From positions 372,001-436,000 of the forward strand of contig NZ_FNNV01000001.1 of NCBI RefSeq assembly GCF_900106745.1: a stretch of DNA of 64,000 nt. The letters are read 5' to 3'. Each line of letters opens with the position of its first letter. Within the stretch, counting starts at the first letter, position 1. This document shows, piece after piece, positions 34,945-43,109 of this stretch. Below the pieces are notes generated by a model that saw only the letters and a program-made list of their open reading frames with translations, searched no databases and was not told where the DNA came from. The DNA is from Paenibacillus sp. CF384. Its GTDB lineage: Bacteria > Bacillota > Bacilli > Paenibacillales > Paenibacillaceae. The translations under genes and the position numbers were made by a program.

Positions 34945-36000
34945 TTAAACGTTCTCGATCTTCGGATCACTGAGCAATACACGCCGTCCTTCGCCGCTGG
35001 AAACGTACGAAGCAAGTACCATTCGCAGCGATATGCGTCCTTCCTCGGCAGATGCAATCGGTTCTCGCTCGCCGCGTAGGAATTCGGCCAGCGGTTTCGC
35101 GAGTCCGCGGATACGGACGCCATGGTTCGCCGGTGTTGCGATGTCGCTCGGTGTCCAAGTTCCGGTAGCCGTCGTATATTTCATGAGCCCTGCGCCATCG
35201 TCAGGACGAGGCACATTGCAGCTTGTGGCGTCCCCGTAGTTCTGAACAATCGTGCCAAGCTCGCCGATAATTTCAGTCGTATTCTGACCTGATGTACATG
35301 TGAACGAGCAGCTTACCTCAGCCATCGGACCGTCAGCATAACGATACACGGCAATTCCGTTATCCATCGGAATGCGCGGGTTATACATGGAACTGATCTC
35401 GGCCGTTACACTTTCCGGCGCCCCAAGCAGCCAGTGAATGAAATCAGTCGGATGCGCGGAATCGTCCGCCCATATATCGCGGTTCGCTGCCGGATCGACA
35501 TGCCAGCTGTCGGCAAAATCAGCATTCAAGCCTACCGGTAGTCCATGTCTGCGCCTAACCATAAAGATTTGACCGAGCTCACCGCTCTCGATCCACTGCT
35601 TCATCTGGATGTTCTGGGGGTCCGTTCTCATCTGCCAAGCGAGCGTAAACGGGACTTGATGCTTCTGCACAGCTTCAACGATTCGGTCTGCTTCCGCCAT
35701 CGTGAGCGCCATCGGCTTCTGCAAGATGATCGCCTTGCCGTGACTGGCTGCGAGCTCTGCCAATTCAGCATGGCGCGACGTTTCGGACGCAATCACTACC
35801 GCCTGAATATCGCTTCGTTCGACTACTTGGACCGCATCCGCATACCCTTGAAGGTCATACGTCTTGCAGGCCGTCTCCAAACGCTGTGCATCATGATCCC
35901 ATGCGGCAAGCACCTTCACGCCGTGATCAACCGTTCTCCATTCGTCACAATAAGCATTGACATGTCCGTGGGCAAATCCGAGGATTCCAACTCCAATCAT
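34945..36000 (-). CDS. Gfo/Idh/MocA family oxidoreductase (first gene of the operon)
   Basis: A 351-residue protein with 'VGILGFAHGHVNAYCDEW' (Rossmann start in the less common GFAHGH form), 'AIILQKPMALTMAEADRI' where QKP replaces EKP but keeps the Lys, and 'DDSAHPTDFIHWLLGAPE' in the catalytic domain. It belongs to a different branch from the two other oxidoreductases of the operon, so it probably acts on a different intermediate. It is nearest to the control region with direct repeats and a cre-like site (36025-36116). The AAAGGAG ribosome site is 13 nt from the ATG, longer than usual. Confidence 0.84.
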   Translation of the reverse strand: MIGVGILGFAHGHVNAYCDEWRTVDHGVKVLAAWDHDAQRLETACKTYDLQGYADAVQVVERSDIQAVVIASETSRHAELAELAASHGKAIILQKPMALTMAEADRIVEAVQKHQVPFTLAWQMRTDPQNIQMKQWIESGELGQIFMVRRRHGLPVGLNADFADSWHVDPAANRDIWADDSAHPTDFIHWLLGAPESVTAEISSMYNPRIPMDNGIAVYRYADGPMAEVSCSFTCTSGQNTTEIIGELGTIVQNYGDATSCNVPRPDDGAGLMKYTTATGTWTPSDIATPANHGVRIRGLAKPLAEFLRGEREPIASAEEGRISLRMVLASYVSSGEGRRVLLSDPKIENV

Positions 36001-36024
36001 TGGGTTCTTATCGCTCCTTTAGTT

Positions 36025-36094
36025 CTGATTGGTTTGCGTGTACGATCCAAAGATCGGACATGCAGCATTCAGATAGTCTACTGATTGGTTTGCG
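36025..36094. repeat. Direct repeats upstream of the sulfatase/oxidoreductase operon
   Basis: CTGATTGGTTTGCG occurs exactly at 36025-36038 and again at 36081-36094, 56 bp apart (about five helical turns). Two identical sites on the same face of the helix just before the first gene fit AraC-type activator binding. Confidence 0.55.
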
Positions 36095-36102
36095 ATTTCA
36101 CA

Positions 36103-36116
36103 TGAAAACGATTACT
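36103..36116. promoter_or_regulatory. cre-like site (CcpA)
   Basis: TGAAAACGATTACT differs from the catabolite-responsive consensus TGWNANCGNTNWCA only at the last base. It lies about 100 bp before the first gene of the operon. Confidence 0.45.
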
Positions 36117-36287
36117 TCCCTCATCATAATCAGCCTAAAGCATGGAATCATGGTCGATCTGGACAATAACTGTTGCGATCAGGACATAAATGAAAACCAT
36201 TTCGACGAAGAATCGGTGACACGCGGATTGGGCAACCTATGAGCGCCTCCCTCAAGGCAACTACATATCACCCGAGGAGGATGAGCA

Positions 36288-36434
36288 TTGTCCAGAAATA
36301 AGAACAAAACACTGCAGGATAAAATGAACGCCTTGCAGGCGGATTCCCGTCAAGCCGAGAATAATGTAGCCGGTTCTACGGATCGTAACCGCAATCAGAA
36401 GGGAAATGTACCGAACAGCCCTTCGACAGGTTAA
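36288..36434 (+). CDS. Small hydrophilic protein, 48 residues
   Basis: A TTG-started frame, 7 nt after GAGGAGG, encodes M-SRNKNKTLQDKMNALQ, then a Ser/Asn/Gln-rich tail ending 'NVPNSPSTG'. It has no hydrophobic segment and no Cys; composition resembles small spore or DNA-associated proteins of this group, but no family is recognised. A perfect terminator follows at once (36451-36497). The ribosome site, clean stop and terminator make it a credible gene. Confidence 0.55.
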   Translation: MSRNKNKTLQDKMNALQADSRQAENNVAGSTDRNRNQKGNVPNSPSTG

Positions 36435-36450
36435 AGGTTGAAGACAAACA

Positions 36451-36497
36451 AAAAAACAGCGGAACTGCAAGCATGCTTGCAATCCGCTGTTTTTTCA
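36451..36497. terminator. Bidirectional rho-independent terminator
   Basis: AAAAAACAGCGGA pairs with TCCGCTGTTTTTT around an inner GCAAGC/GCTTGC stem. It ends the small plus-strand gene and the convergent germination operon. Confidence 0.92.
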
Positions 36498-36523
36498 TTC
36501 GCGAACATCGAATTCGTTAACGG

Positions 36524-37621
36524 TTAGACTGGCCGAATGCCAGACTTCCGCATCTTCAGCCAGGTTAAGACAAGGAGCACGATAGGCACAATCACAACAG
36601 GCATGATAATCGTAAATGGCAAAATGTTGATGTCGTAAGTGATTAAATCCGTCGGCAGCAGGAAGCTTTTGATGGCGACTGCGAAAAATAGGATTCCAGC
36701 CGGTATAATAAAGGATTTCGTGTTTTTGAGCTCAAACACTCTTCCTAATATTTTCACAAATACATATTGAACAATGATAATCTCAAATAACGTAAAAATG
36801 GTCCAAATGCCGATGATCAGAATCTCAATCCGTTCAATGTATTCTCCGAATTTAACAAGTTGGATCGACGAGAAGAACGGGAACGATGCCGTCTTAAACA
36901 TCGTGGTTCCTAAACAGCCGAATGCGAGATACGTTGATATCAACAAATATAAGCAAGAAAACGTCACGCTTACGCTGCAGCTTAACAATACTTTCTTGGG
37001 ATTGCTCACGTCAGAGAACAGAAATGCCATTACGCCTGATTTTCCAAAGGGAAATCCGAATGAAATCATCGTTCCGTATACATACATGTTAATCGGGTGT
37101 TGAAACTGGGGAAGAAAAGGATTATATTCCACGTCCCGATAGATGAATATGCCGATGACGATAATCGAGATGATGAAGAACGGCAAGATGACAAGAACGC
37201 TTCGAACGATCGTGCCGATACCCAGTGAAACGGCATATATCGTCACGATAAACACAATGAGCATAATCAAATTCGGCGAAGTATTGGGCAGTATTGCGCT
37301 TGTATAGAACAACGCTATGGAGCGAACCGACAACACGCCAAGACCAACTAAGTCGATCATGAAAATCGTCAGAAGCACCTTCCCGATCCATTTCCCTAAA
37401 AGGATGATGATAATATCACCGAAATTCTTCTGAGGAAATTGTTTCTGAATATGCGAAGATATGACCAACGTAAGAATCACTGCAATCGTAGCTAGAATAT
37501 TGGAAATCCAAACATCTTGGGTAAGACATTTGGCTTCGAGCAAATATAAAGTCGAGAATCCTGACATAAACGCAAAACAAAGGCATCCTAGCTGGAAACT
37601 CGATATTTTCTCCTGCTTCAC
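36524..37621 (-). CDS. Spore germination receptor B subunit (GerAB/GerB family)
   Basis: A 365-residue integral membrane protein with about ten segments, of the endospore germination permease (amino acid permease-like) family. Family features are the N-terminal 'KISSFQLGCLCFAF' and the central 'MISFGFPFGKSGVMAFLFSDVSNPKK'. The B subunit is thought to bind the germinant within the inner spore membrane. It is the last gene of the A-C-D-B operon and starts 3 nt after the D gene. The germinant cannot be predicted. Confidence 0.88.
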   Translation of the reverse strand: MKQEKISSFQLGCLCFAFMSGFSTLYLLEAKCLTQDVWISNILATIAVILTLVISSHIQKQFPQKNFGDIIIILLGKWIGKVLLTIFMIDLVGLGVLSVRSIALFYTSAILPNTSPNLIMLIVFIVTIYAVSLGIGTIVRSVLVILPFFIISIIVIGIFIYRDVEYNPFLPQFQHPINMYVYGTMISFGFPFGKSGVMAFLFSDVSNPKKVLLSCSVSVTFSCLYLLISTYLAFGCLGTTMFKTASFPFFSSIQLVKFGEYIERIEILIIGIWTIFTLFEIIIVQYVFVKILGRVFELKNTKSFIIPAGILFFAVAIKSFLLPTDLITYDINILPFTIIMPVVIVPIVLLVLTWLKMRKSGIRPV

Positions 37622-37624
37622 GAT

Positions 37625-37870
37625 TTAATCGACTCCCAACTGTACATGTAACGCATTTCTCACATACAAAGAAATAGGTTTGTATAAATATGTATTCAGC
37701 GATTCCGAAGTGGGCATCCAATCCTCAATAACCGGAATGAAGTAACAGGTGATAAACAGACTAAAGAACAACAGCACGACGGCTTCTTTTCTACATCCTT
37801 GTTTCTTCAGCTTGACGTACGACGTAATCACATAAACGAAGAATAGCACTACGATCGTAAAGATTAGCAT
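37625..37870 (-). CDS. Small germination receptor D-type subunit
   Basis: An 81-residue membrane protein with two hydrophobic segments (about residues 3-18 and 30-48) and a polar tail. Its place between gerC and gerB, 1-3 nt from each, and its size match the two-segment D subunits encoded in several GerA-type operons, which modulate receptor activity. Sequence similarity within D proteins is low, so the call rests mainly on context and topology. Confidence 0.7.
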   Translation of the reverse strand: MLIFTIVVLFFVYVITSYVKLKKQGCRKEAVVLLFFSLFITCYFIPVIEDWMPTSESLNTYLYKPISLYVRNALHVQLGVD

Positions 37871-37871
37871 A

Positions 37872-39029
37872 TCATGGTCCTCCCAGGACTTGGCTCATGC
37901 CGAGATTCGGAATGCTGGCGCTGACTGTAATGGTTACGGGCAAGGTTGGATACACTTCCGTCCAATTCGGTTTCGTTCTCTTCCATACATATGGGTGATA
38001 CTGCCTAAGGAAATCGGAGAAGCCCAGAACATCAACTTTCATGTCATGCTGAAAATGAGATAAGCTTGCCGTAAGCTGCTTCTGCATTGCCGCCTCTGAC
38101 GCATCCTCCAGCTGTTCAAGCGCATCGTTAGCCGTAAATTGAATGGGACCGCTTGTATCAATTAATGTTCCTTTTAATTTCACATCGATGGTTAATGCCG
38201 GCATTCCGCTCACGGACTTGTAATAGATGTTACTTTTTACGATCTTCATCATGAGCGAAACTTTATCTGAATGAAATGGCACAGATTGAACGAATTCCAT
38301 GTTCCTCCATTTCTTCTTCCCCATAAGCAAATGTACACTCAGCACATCATTGGCGTTCATCCAGCCTACGAGCTTTCCCTTATTGATCACAGCCCCCCCG
38401 CTCAGAATCATGACCTCGCGATCGCTGTTGATCGGCTTCGAAATAAACAATTTCCCAAGCACGAATCCGCGGTACGAATCCGTATAATAGTTGACGATGT
38501 CCTTAAGCTCGATGTTGATGCTCTTGCCCCATAGATGCTCGTTCCTAACCTTGCCTTCGATTTCATTCGTGATCAGGTCGCCGGATTCCGACTGCAAATG
38601 AAGAATATCCGATGCTTTGCCTTTGCTTATCGCCAAATAACCGGACATCCGGATTTCACGGGAGCGATTAAAGTAATCAATGATTTCGTACAACTTATGC
38701 CGTGCCGCGCTTTCCCCCACGATGAAAAATTTGTCATGCTGCCAAATCAATTGTTTGCCTGCACGGCTTCTAATATTCCGCGCCGCATCAAGAATCGAAT
38801 CCCCCGAAGCACTTGCGATCCACTCTAACGTCCTATTCGGCACATCCTTGCTGGCCGAAGGGGTGTGATTGCAATACAACGTAATAATCATTTTCTTGGA
38901 TTCCTCATCGTAATCAACCCCGGTAATCGTAACAAGCGCGATACTGTTGATTTCCCTGACATCAGGTGAGCATCCCGCAAGAAGCGACAAGGGAATGAAG
39001 CCAAGCAAGAGCCGTTTAATGATCCTCAT
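37872..39029 (-). CDS. Spore germination receptor C lipoprotein (Ger(x)C family)
   Basis: A 385-residue lipoprotein: signal peptide with lipobox 'LSLLAGC' (Cys20), then 'INSIALVTITGVDYDE' and 'AGKQLIWQHDKFFIVGE' as Ger(x)C markers of domains 1 and 2, and a C-terminal domain 3 with 'LSHFQHDMKVDVLGFSDFLRQYHP'. The C subunit sits on the outer face of the inner spore membrane. The ATG at 39029 overlaps the end of gerA by 14 nt; the longer frame to 39071 lacks a signal peptide at its start. Confidence 0.9.
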   Translation of the reverse strand: MRIIKRLLLGFIPLSLLAGCSPDVREINSIALVTITGVDYDEESKKMIITLYCNHTPSASKDVPNRTLEWIASASGDSILDAARNIRSRAGKQLIWQHDKFFIVGESAARHKLYEIIDYFNRSREIRMSGYLAISKGKASDILHLQSESGDLITNEIEGKVRNEHLWGKSINIELKDIVNYYTDSYRGFVLGKLFISKPINSDREVMILSGGAVINKGKLVGWMNANDVLSVHLLMGKKKWRNMEFVQSVPFHSDKVSLMMKIVKSNIYYKSVSGMPALTIDVKLKGTLIDTSGPIQFTANDALEQLEDASEAAMQKQLTASLSHFQHDMKVDVLGFSDFLRQYHPYVWKRTKPNWTEVYPTLPVTITVSASIPNLGMSQVLGGP

Positions 39030-40488
39030 GTCCACTAACCTGCCCTTCCATAGATGCATATGAGGCGTCATTCTTGGACTGTCTTCGGTGCTTGATCGGG
39101 AGCAGCAAATAATGCTCGGTTACGTCCTTCCAACGATTTGCATTAAACGTAGGCAAATACAGCTTCCCGAACGACCGCAGCGAACATAAATGCAGGACAA
39201 TCGCAAACAAGCCAAGTGCCAAGCCGAGAACGCCTGTCCACGCAGCTATGAAGATGAGCGGGAATCGCAGCAAACGCAGCGTAATCGCCGTGTTGAATGC
39301 CGGAATCGTAAATGAAGCAATGCCCGTCATCGCGACGACAATGACCATCGGTCTGGAGATAATGCCGGATTGAACAGCTGCTTCTCCAATAATGAGCGCA
39401 CCAACGATACTTACGGATTGACCAACCGTACGAGGCAGCCTAATGCTTGCTTCCCTTAATATCTCGAAAGCAACCTCCATGATAAGAGCCTCCAGAAAAG
39501 TCGGGAACGGAATGCCTGATTTGGTGGACAGAAACGTGAGCATGAGCGGTGTCGGAATCATCTCTAGATGGAATGTCGTTAACGCGATGTATAAGGAAGG
39601 TCCGCAGAGTGAAATAAGCAATGTGAGCATGCGTAATAGGCGTAGGAAATTGGCAAAATAAAACTTTTCGTAGAGATCCTCGCTGGGGTGCAAGAAATCC
39701 GTAAAGGTGGAGGGGGCAATAAGCGCATTCGGGCTTCCGTCTGTGAAAATAACCACTTTCCCCAGATTTAAAGCGTTCACAACACGGTCTGGTCTCTCCG
39801 TATTCATAATCTGAGGAAACGGCGAATACGGGCTGTCTTGGATCCATTCTTCGATTTGGGCGCTGTCTATGACGATATTCAGCTTGACCGACTCAATTCT
39901 CTCTTCGACCTCGCGCAGAACGGAAGCTTCTACTTGATCTTCGAGATATACGATCATCACATTTGTCTGGCTTTCCCGTCCAAGAACAACGATTTTGGAT
40001 TTCAATTTAGTGGATTTCATCCTGCGATAAACCAAACCCATATTCACTTTCAAGTCCTCTGTGAAACCTTCGCGCGGCCCGCGCACGTTGATTTCCGAGG
40101 TGGGTTGATCGACAGCGCGCGTCTCATATCCGGGGATCCCGATGCCATAACACACCGTTAAGCCTTCGATGAAAAATACGATTCCGGCATCAGCGATCAT
40201 CCCGGTAACCTTGTCCAATGAAGGGATTTCGGTGACGATGCCTAACGAACGAATGGATTCGAGAATCGTTTCAGCCGTCGGATGCTCATGAGCGAGAATA
40301 TCCTCGTTGATCTTCCTGACGAACTGCTTGTTCAAGGTTTGCTGATTGATAATCACACTTAAATAGGCAACCGCACCCAGTGGATTCCCTTGTTTCGATT
40401 CGAAGTTCTGGAAGCAGAAATAGTTGTTATCCGCATACAGCTGCTCCAATTTGCTTATGTTGTTTGCAACGGAAGGATCGATTATCAT
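39016..40488 (-). CDS. Spore germination receptor A subunit (GerAA/GerA family)
   Basis: A 490-residue protein. The N-terminal 240 residues are the soluble domain ('GNPLGAVAYLSVI', 'GYETRAVDQPTSEINVRGPREGFTEDLKVN' region), followed by 'GKVVIFTDGSPNALIAP' and five to six membrane segments with 'LSTKSGIPFPTFLEALIMEVAFEILREASIRLPR' type motifs (only key parts are cited). The A subunits form the oligomeric channel that releases ions on germination. First gene of the A-C-D-B operon; GGAG lies 7 nt before the ATG. Confidence 0.92.
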   Translation of the reverse strand: MIIDPSVANNISKLEQLYADNNYFCFQNFESKQGNPLGAVAYLSVIINQQTLNKQFVRKINEDILAHEHPTAETILESIRSLGIVTEIPSLDKVTGMIADAGIVFFIEGLTVCYGIGIPGYETRAVDQPTSEINVRGPREGFTEDLKVNMGLVYRRMKSTKLKSKIVVLGRESQTNVMIVYLEDQVEASVLREVEERIESVKLNIVIDSAQIEEWIQDSPYSPFPQIMNTERPDRVVNALNLGKVVIFTDGSPNALIAPSTFTDFLHPSEDLYEKFYFANFLRLLRMLTLLISLCGPSLYIALTTFHLEMIPTPLMLTFLSTKSGIPFPTFLEALIMEVAFEILREASIRLPRTVGQSVSIVGALIIGEAAVQSGIISRPMVIVVAMTGIASFTIPAFNTAITLRLLRFPLIFIAAWTGVLGLALGLFAIVLHLCSLRSFGKLYLPTFNANRWKDVTEHYLLLPIKHRRQSKNDASYASMEGQVSGHEDH

Positions 40489-40551
40489 TTCTGTTCTCCA
40501 GGGTCTGCACTAGAATAGAATCAATGAAAGTATTCGCCTGCAAACCCAGAA

Positions 40552-41508
40552 TTATGCAAAATGCTGCTTATAACGGCTATACCCCTCCGTCTCTAATTGC
40601 TCTACCGGCACAAAACGCAAGGATGCGGAATTGATACGATATTCGAGCTTGTTACGTTCTTGGATTAAGTGGCCCAAATGCGATTTGGATATACGAGCTC
40701 GCAGCGCCGTGCGCACTTGACCGTTGCTTAGATCCGATTCTTTCCGAATCCAACCCTCCTCGATGGGCTTTGAGAAGGTTGGCCAGCCGGTTCCTGCATC
40801 GTACTTGTCCCTTGAGCTGAACAACGGATCGCCGTTAATAACATCGACATAGAGCCCTTCCCGTTCATCATTCCAATAATCGTTATGAAATGCCGGTTCG
40901 GTCTCCCTATTCTGCGTGACGCCGTATTGCAGCTCCGTTAACTGCTGACGGAGTCGATCCTTGTCTTTCTTGCTGTTCCAGCTTCGTTCAGCGAATTCAT
41001 CACGCCCGCTGCCTTCATGATACATATTGTAGGACCTTCGGTGAGTTTTGTAGTAATCCTGATGCTCATCCTCTGCGGGATAGAATTGCACGGCGGGTAC
41101 GATCTCGGTTACGATCGGTTTCTTGAATCGTTTGCTCTTCTGCAGCGCTTGTTTGGAGGCTTCTGCCTCCTTGCGCTGCTCCTCGTTATGTACGAATATT
41201 GCGGTTCGGTAAGATGAACCGCGGTCACCGAATTGTCCTCCGGAATCTGTTGGATCGATAAGCTGCCAATAGATGTCGAGCAGACGCTCATAGGGAAACA
41301 AGTCCGGCTGAAACGAAATTTGAACGGCTTCAAAATGACCTGTCGTTTCCGTACCGACGGTTTGGTAGGTCGGATTAATCGTATGGCCGCCCGTATAACC
41401 TGAAATGACAGATTCAATCCCCGGAAGCGTGTCGAACGGCTGAACCATACACCAGAAACAGCCTCCTGCAAATGTAGCGAGCTCTGTCCTACGAATCGTG
41501 TTATCCAA
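40552..41508 (-). CDS. MsrA-MsrB fusion with a degenerate MsrB active site
   Basis: A 318-residue bifunctional methionine sulfoxide reductase by layout. The MsrA half (residues 8-165) has the catalytic 'GGCFWC' (Cys17) and 'GYTGGH'. The MsrB half (about 185-310) has '[20 protein letters not shown]' and 'SKSHLGH', but the catalytic 'RYCINSA' is 'EYRINSA': Arg291 (codon CGT, 40638-40636) stands where Cys is expected, and the preceding loop is shortened. MsrA should reduce Met-S-sulfoxide; MsrB activity is probably lost. The start is TTG with a weak ribosome site. A single TGT-to-CGT change would explain the substitution. Confidence 0.85.
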   Translation of the reverse strand: MDNTIRRTELATFAGGCFWCMVQPFDTLPGIESVISGYTGGHTINPTYQTVGTETTGHFEAVQISFQPDLFPYERLLDIYWQLIDPTDSGGQFGDRGSSYRTAIFVHNEEQRKEAEASKQALQKSKRFKKPIVTEIVPAVQFYPAEDEHQDYYKTHRRSYNMYHEGSGRDEFAERSWNSKKDKDRLRQQLTELQYGVTQNRETEPAFHNDYWNDEREGLYVDVINGDPLFSSRDKYDAGTGWPTFSKPIEEGWIRKESDLSNGQVRTALRARISKSHLGHLIQERNKLEYRINSASLRFVPVEQLETEGYSRYKQHFA

Positions 41509-41621
41509 TACAAATACACCACCACTGCGAATTTATTAGTTCTGTGAAAACGATTGAACAAGCTTTATTCCTTTGCTACATTTATAACATTGACCGTATT
41601 GGCGATCAATAAATCCATGAC

Positions 41622-42848
41622 GTGAAGGATGTTACAGAAGTGACCTGGCCTAATCCGAATAACGAGCTGCCTAAACGGAGTTTAAAAGCCTTAATGGAAA
41701 TATTCGTCGTTTCAGTTAAGCTGGGACTTACTTCTTTCGGCGGACCCATTGCCCATCTAGGCTACTTCCATAATGAATACATTCGCAAAAGGCAGTGGAT
41801 GGATGAACGGAGCTATGCCGATCTCGTTGCACTATGCCAGTTCATTCCCGGTCCGGCCAGCAGCCAAGTCGGCATTGGTATCGGTACGATGCGAGCCGGC
41901 TTGCTCGGCGGATTAATAGCTTGGCTTGGATTTACGCTGCCATCAGTAATTGCACTGGTCGTATTCGCTTACGTTCTAACCGGATTGGATATTAGTCAAG
42001 TGGGCTGGATTCATGGTTTGAAGATCGTAGCGGTAGCCATTGTTGCTCAAGCTATCCTTGGTATGGGACAGAAGCTCGCACCGGACAAAATCCGAGCCTC
42101 CATCGCTATCGCGGTTGCTGTAATTTCGCTACTGTGGCAGTCTGTATTTAGCCAAGCTGCGCTCATCATTTCCGCTGGATTGATGGGGTTAGTTATATCT
42201 CGAAATACGGAAGTGCAGGATGCTCCCGCGCTAAATGTTCCAATTACACGTACGTTCGCTGCCTTCTGTCTGACTTTGTTCTTCGGTCTCTTGATTGCGC
42301 TCCCCATTCTAAGACATCACTCATCTTCCGAATGGGTGGCTCTATTCGATAGCTTTTACCGGTCTGGTTCAATCGTATTTGGCGGGGGTCATGTTGTACT
42401 TCCGATATTGGAACAAGAAGTGGTTCCACCCGGTTGGATAAGCAAAGAAGACTTTCTTGCCGGGTATGGTGCGGCGCAGGCGGTTCCCGGGCCGCTATTT
42501 ACTTTCGCAGCTTACTTAGGCGCAATGACTAAAGGCGTTTTCGGGGCCATTCTTGCGACAATTGCGATCTTCTTGCCCGCCTTTTTATTGATCCTTGGAA
42601 CCTTGCCTTTCTGGAGCGCTCTTCGAAATAACAGGCACATTGGGGCAGCATTGGTAGGCATTAACGCGGCTGTGGTCGGTATACTATTAGCAGCCTTGTA
42701 TAATCCGTTATGGACAACAGCTATTATCGATTCGGCTGATTTTGCACTGGCGTCCATCTTGTTTCTACTGTTAGTTTTCTGGAAATTACCGCCTTGGACC
42801 ATAGTAATGGCTGGGATGATTGGCGGCACCTTGCTCGAGTTGTTCTGA
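41622..42848 (+). CDS. chrA: Chromate transporter (ChrA/CHR family, long form)
   Basis: A 408-residue membrane protein made of two homologous CHR halves with about ten segments. The first half has 'FGGPIAHLGYF' and 'CQFIPGPASSQVGIGIG'; the second repeats this as 'FGGGHVVLPIL' and 'AQAVPGPLFTFAAYLG'. CHR proteins export chromate, though many members have other or unknown anions. A GTG at 41622 opens the frame; a second GTG at 41640 lies about 10 nt after AAGGA and may be the real start. It is divergent from the msr gene. Confidence 0.88.
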   Translation: MKDVTEVTWPNPNNELPKRSLKALMEIFVVSVKLGLTSFGGPIAHLGYFHNEYIRKRQWMDERSYADLVALCQFIPGPASSQVGIGIGTMRAGLLGGLIAWLGFTLPSVIALVVFAYVLTGLDISQVGWIHGLKIVAVAIVAQAILGMGQKLAPDKIRASIAIAVAVISLLWQSVFSQAALIISAGLMGLVISRNTEVQDAPALNVPITRTFAAFCLTLFFGLLIALPILRHHSSSEWVALFDSFYRSGSIVFGGGHVVLPILEQEVVPPGWISKEDFLAGYGAAQAVPGPLFTFAAYLGAMTKGVFGAILATIAIFLPAFLLILGTLPFWSALRNNRHIGAALVGINAAVVGILLAALYNPLWTTAIIDSADFALASILFLLLVFWKLPPWTIVMAGMIGGTLLELF

Positions 42849-42856
42849 CGTTTTAA

Positions 42857-42964
42857 TTATTCTGTTTTATCTTCCTTTTGCCGGTTGTTATACCTAATAA
42901 TAACGACGATGAAGAGAATAACCGGAATCATAATGGCAACAGGTATAAGTAAAATAGGTGTCAT
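42857..42964 (-). CDS. 35-residue single-span membrane peptide
   Basis: An ATG at 42964, 6 nt after AAAGGAG, opens a frame of 35 codons ending at TAA 42859. The peptide is a Pro/Ile/Leu/Val membrane helix (residues 3-23) with a basic, then charged cytosolic tail ('RYNNRQKEDKTE'). Size, strong ribosome site and clean topology indicate a real small membrane protein; no family is recognised. A GATAAT -10-like sequence lies about 60 nt upstream. It overlaps no other gene and converges on chrA. Confidence 0.6.
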   Translation of the reverse strand: MTPILLIPVAIMIPVILFIVVIIRYNNRQKEDKTE

Positions 42965-43070
42965 GATGTGCTCCTTTAAGTTTGATAGCTGTGTATGTAT
43001 ACTTACTGCATGGACATTATCTCTCTTTCCAGTGACGAAATCAAATGAATTAATGCCACTAAATAAAGAA

Positions 43071-43103
43071 GAACCGATGGATCATTGATCCGATCGGTTC
43101 TTT
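43071..43103 (-). terminator. Rho-independent terminator
   Basis: GAACCGAT-GGATC pairs with GATCCG-ATCGGTTC (43071-43100), followed on the minus strand by TTCTTTATTT. It ends the yidC gene. Confidence 0.75.
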
Positions 43104-43109
43104 GTTCAT

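Noticed and set aside
36000..36242. 80-codon plus-strand frame in the operon control region
   Set aside because: No ribosome site, low-quality protein, and it overlaps the probable operators.
41546..41562. cre-like TGAAAACGATTGAA between msr and chrA
   Set aside because: The 3' half lacks the required C-A, so it fits the consensus poorly.
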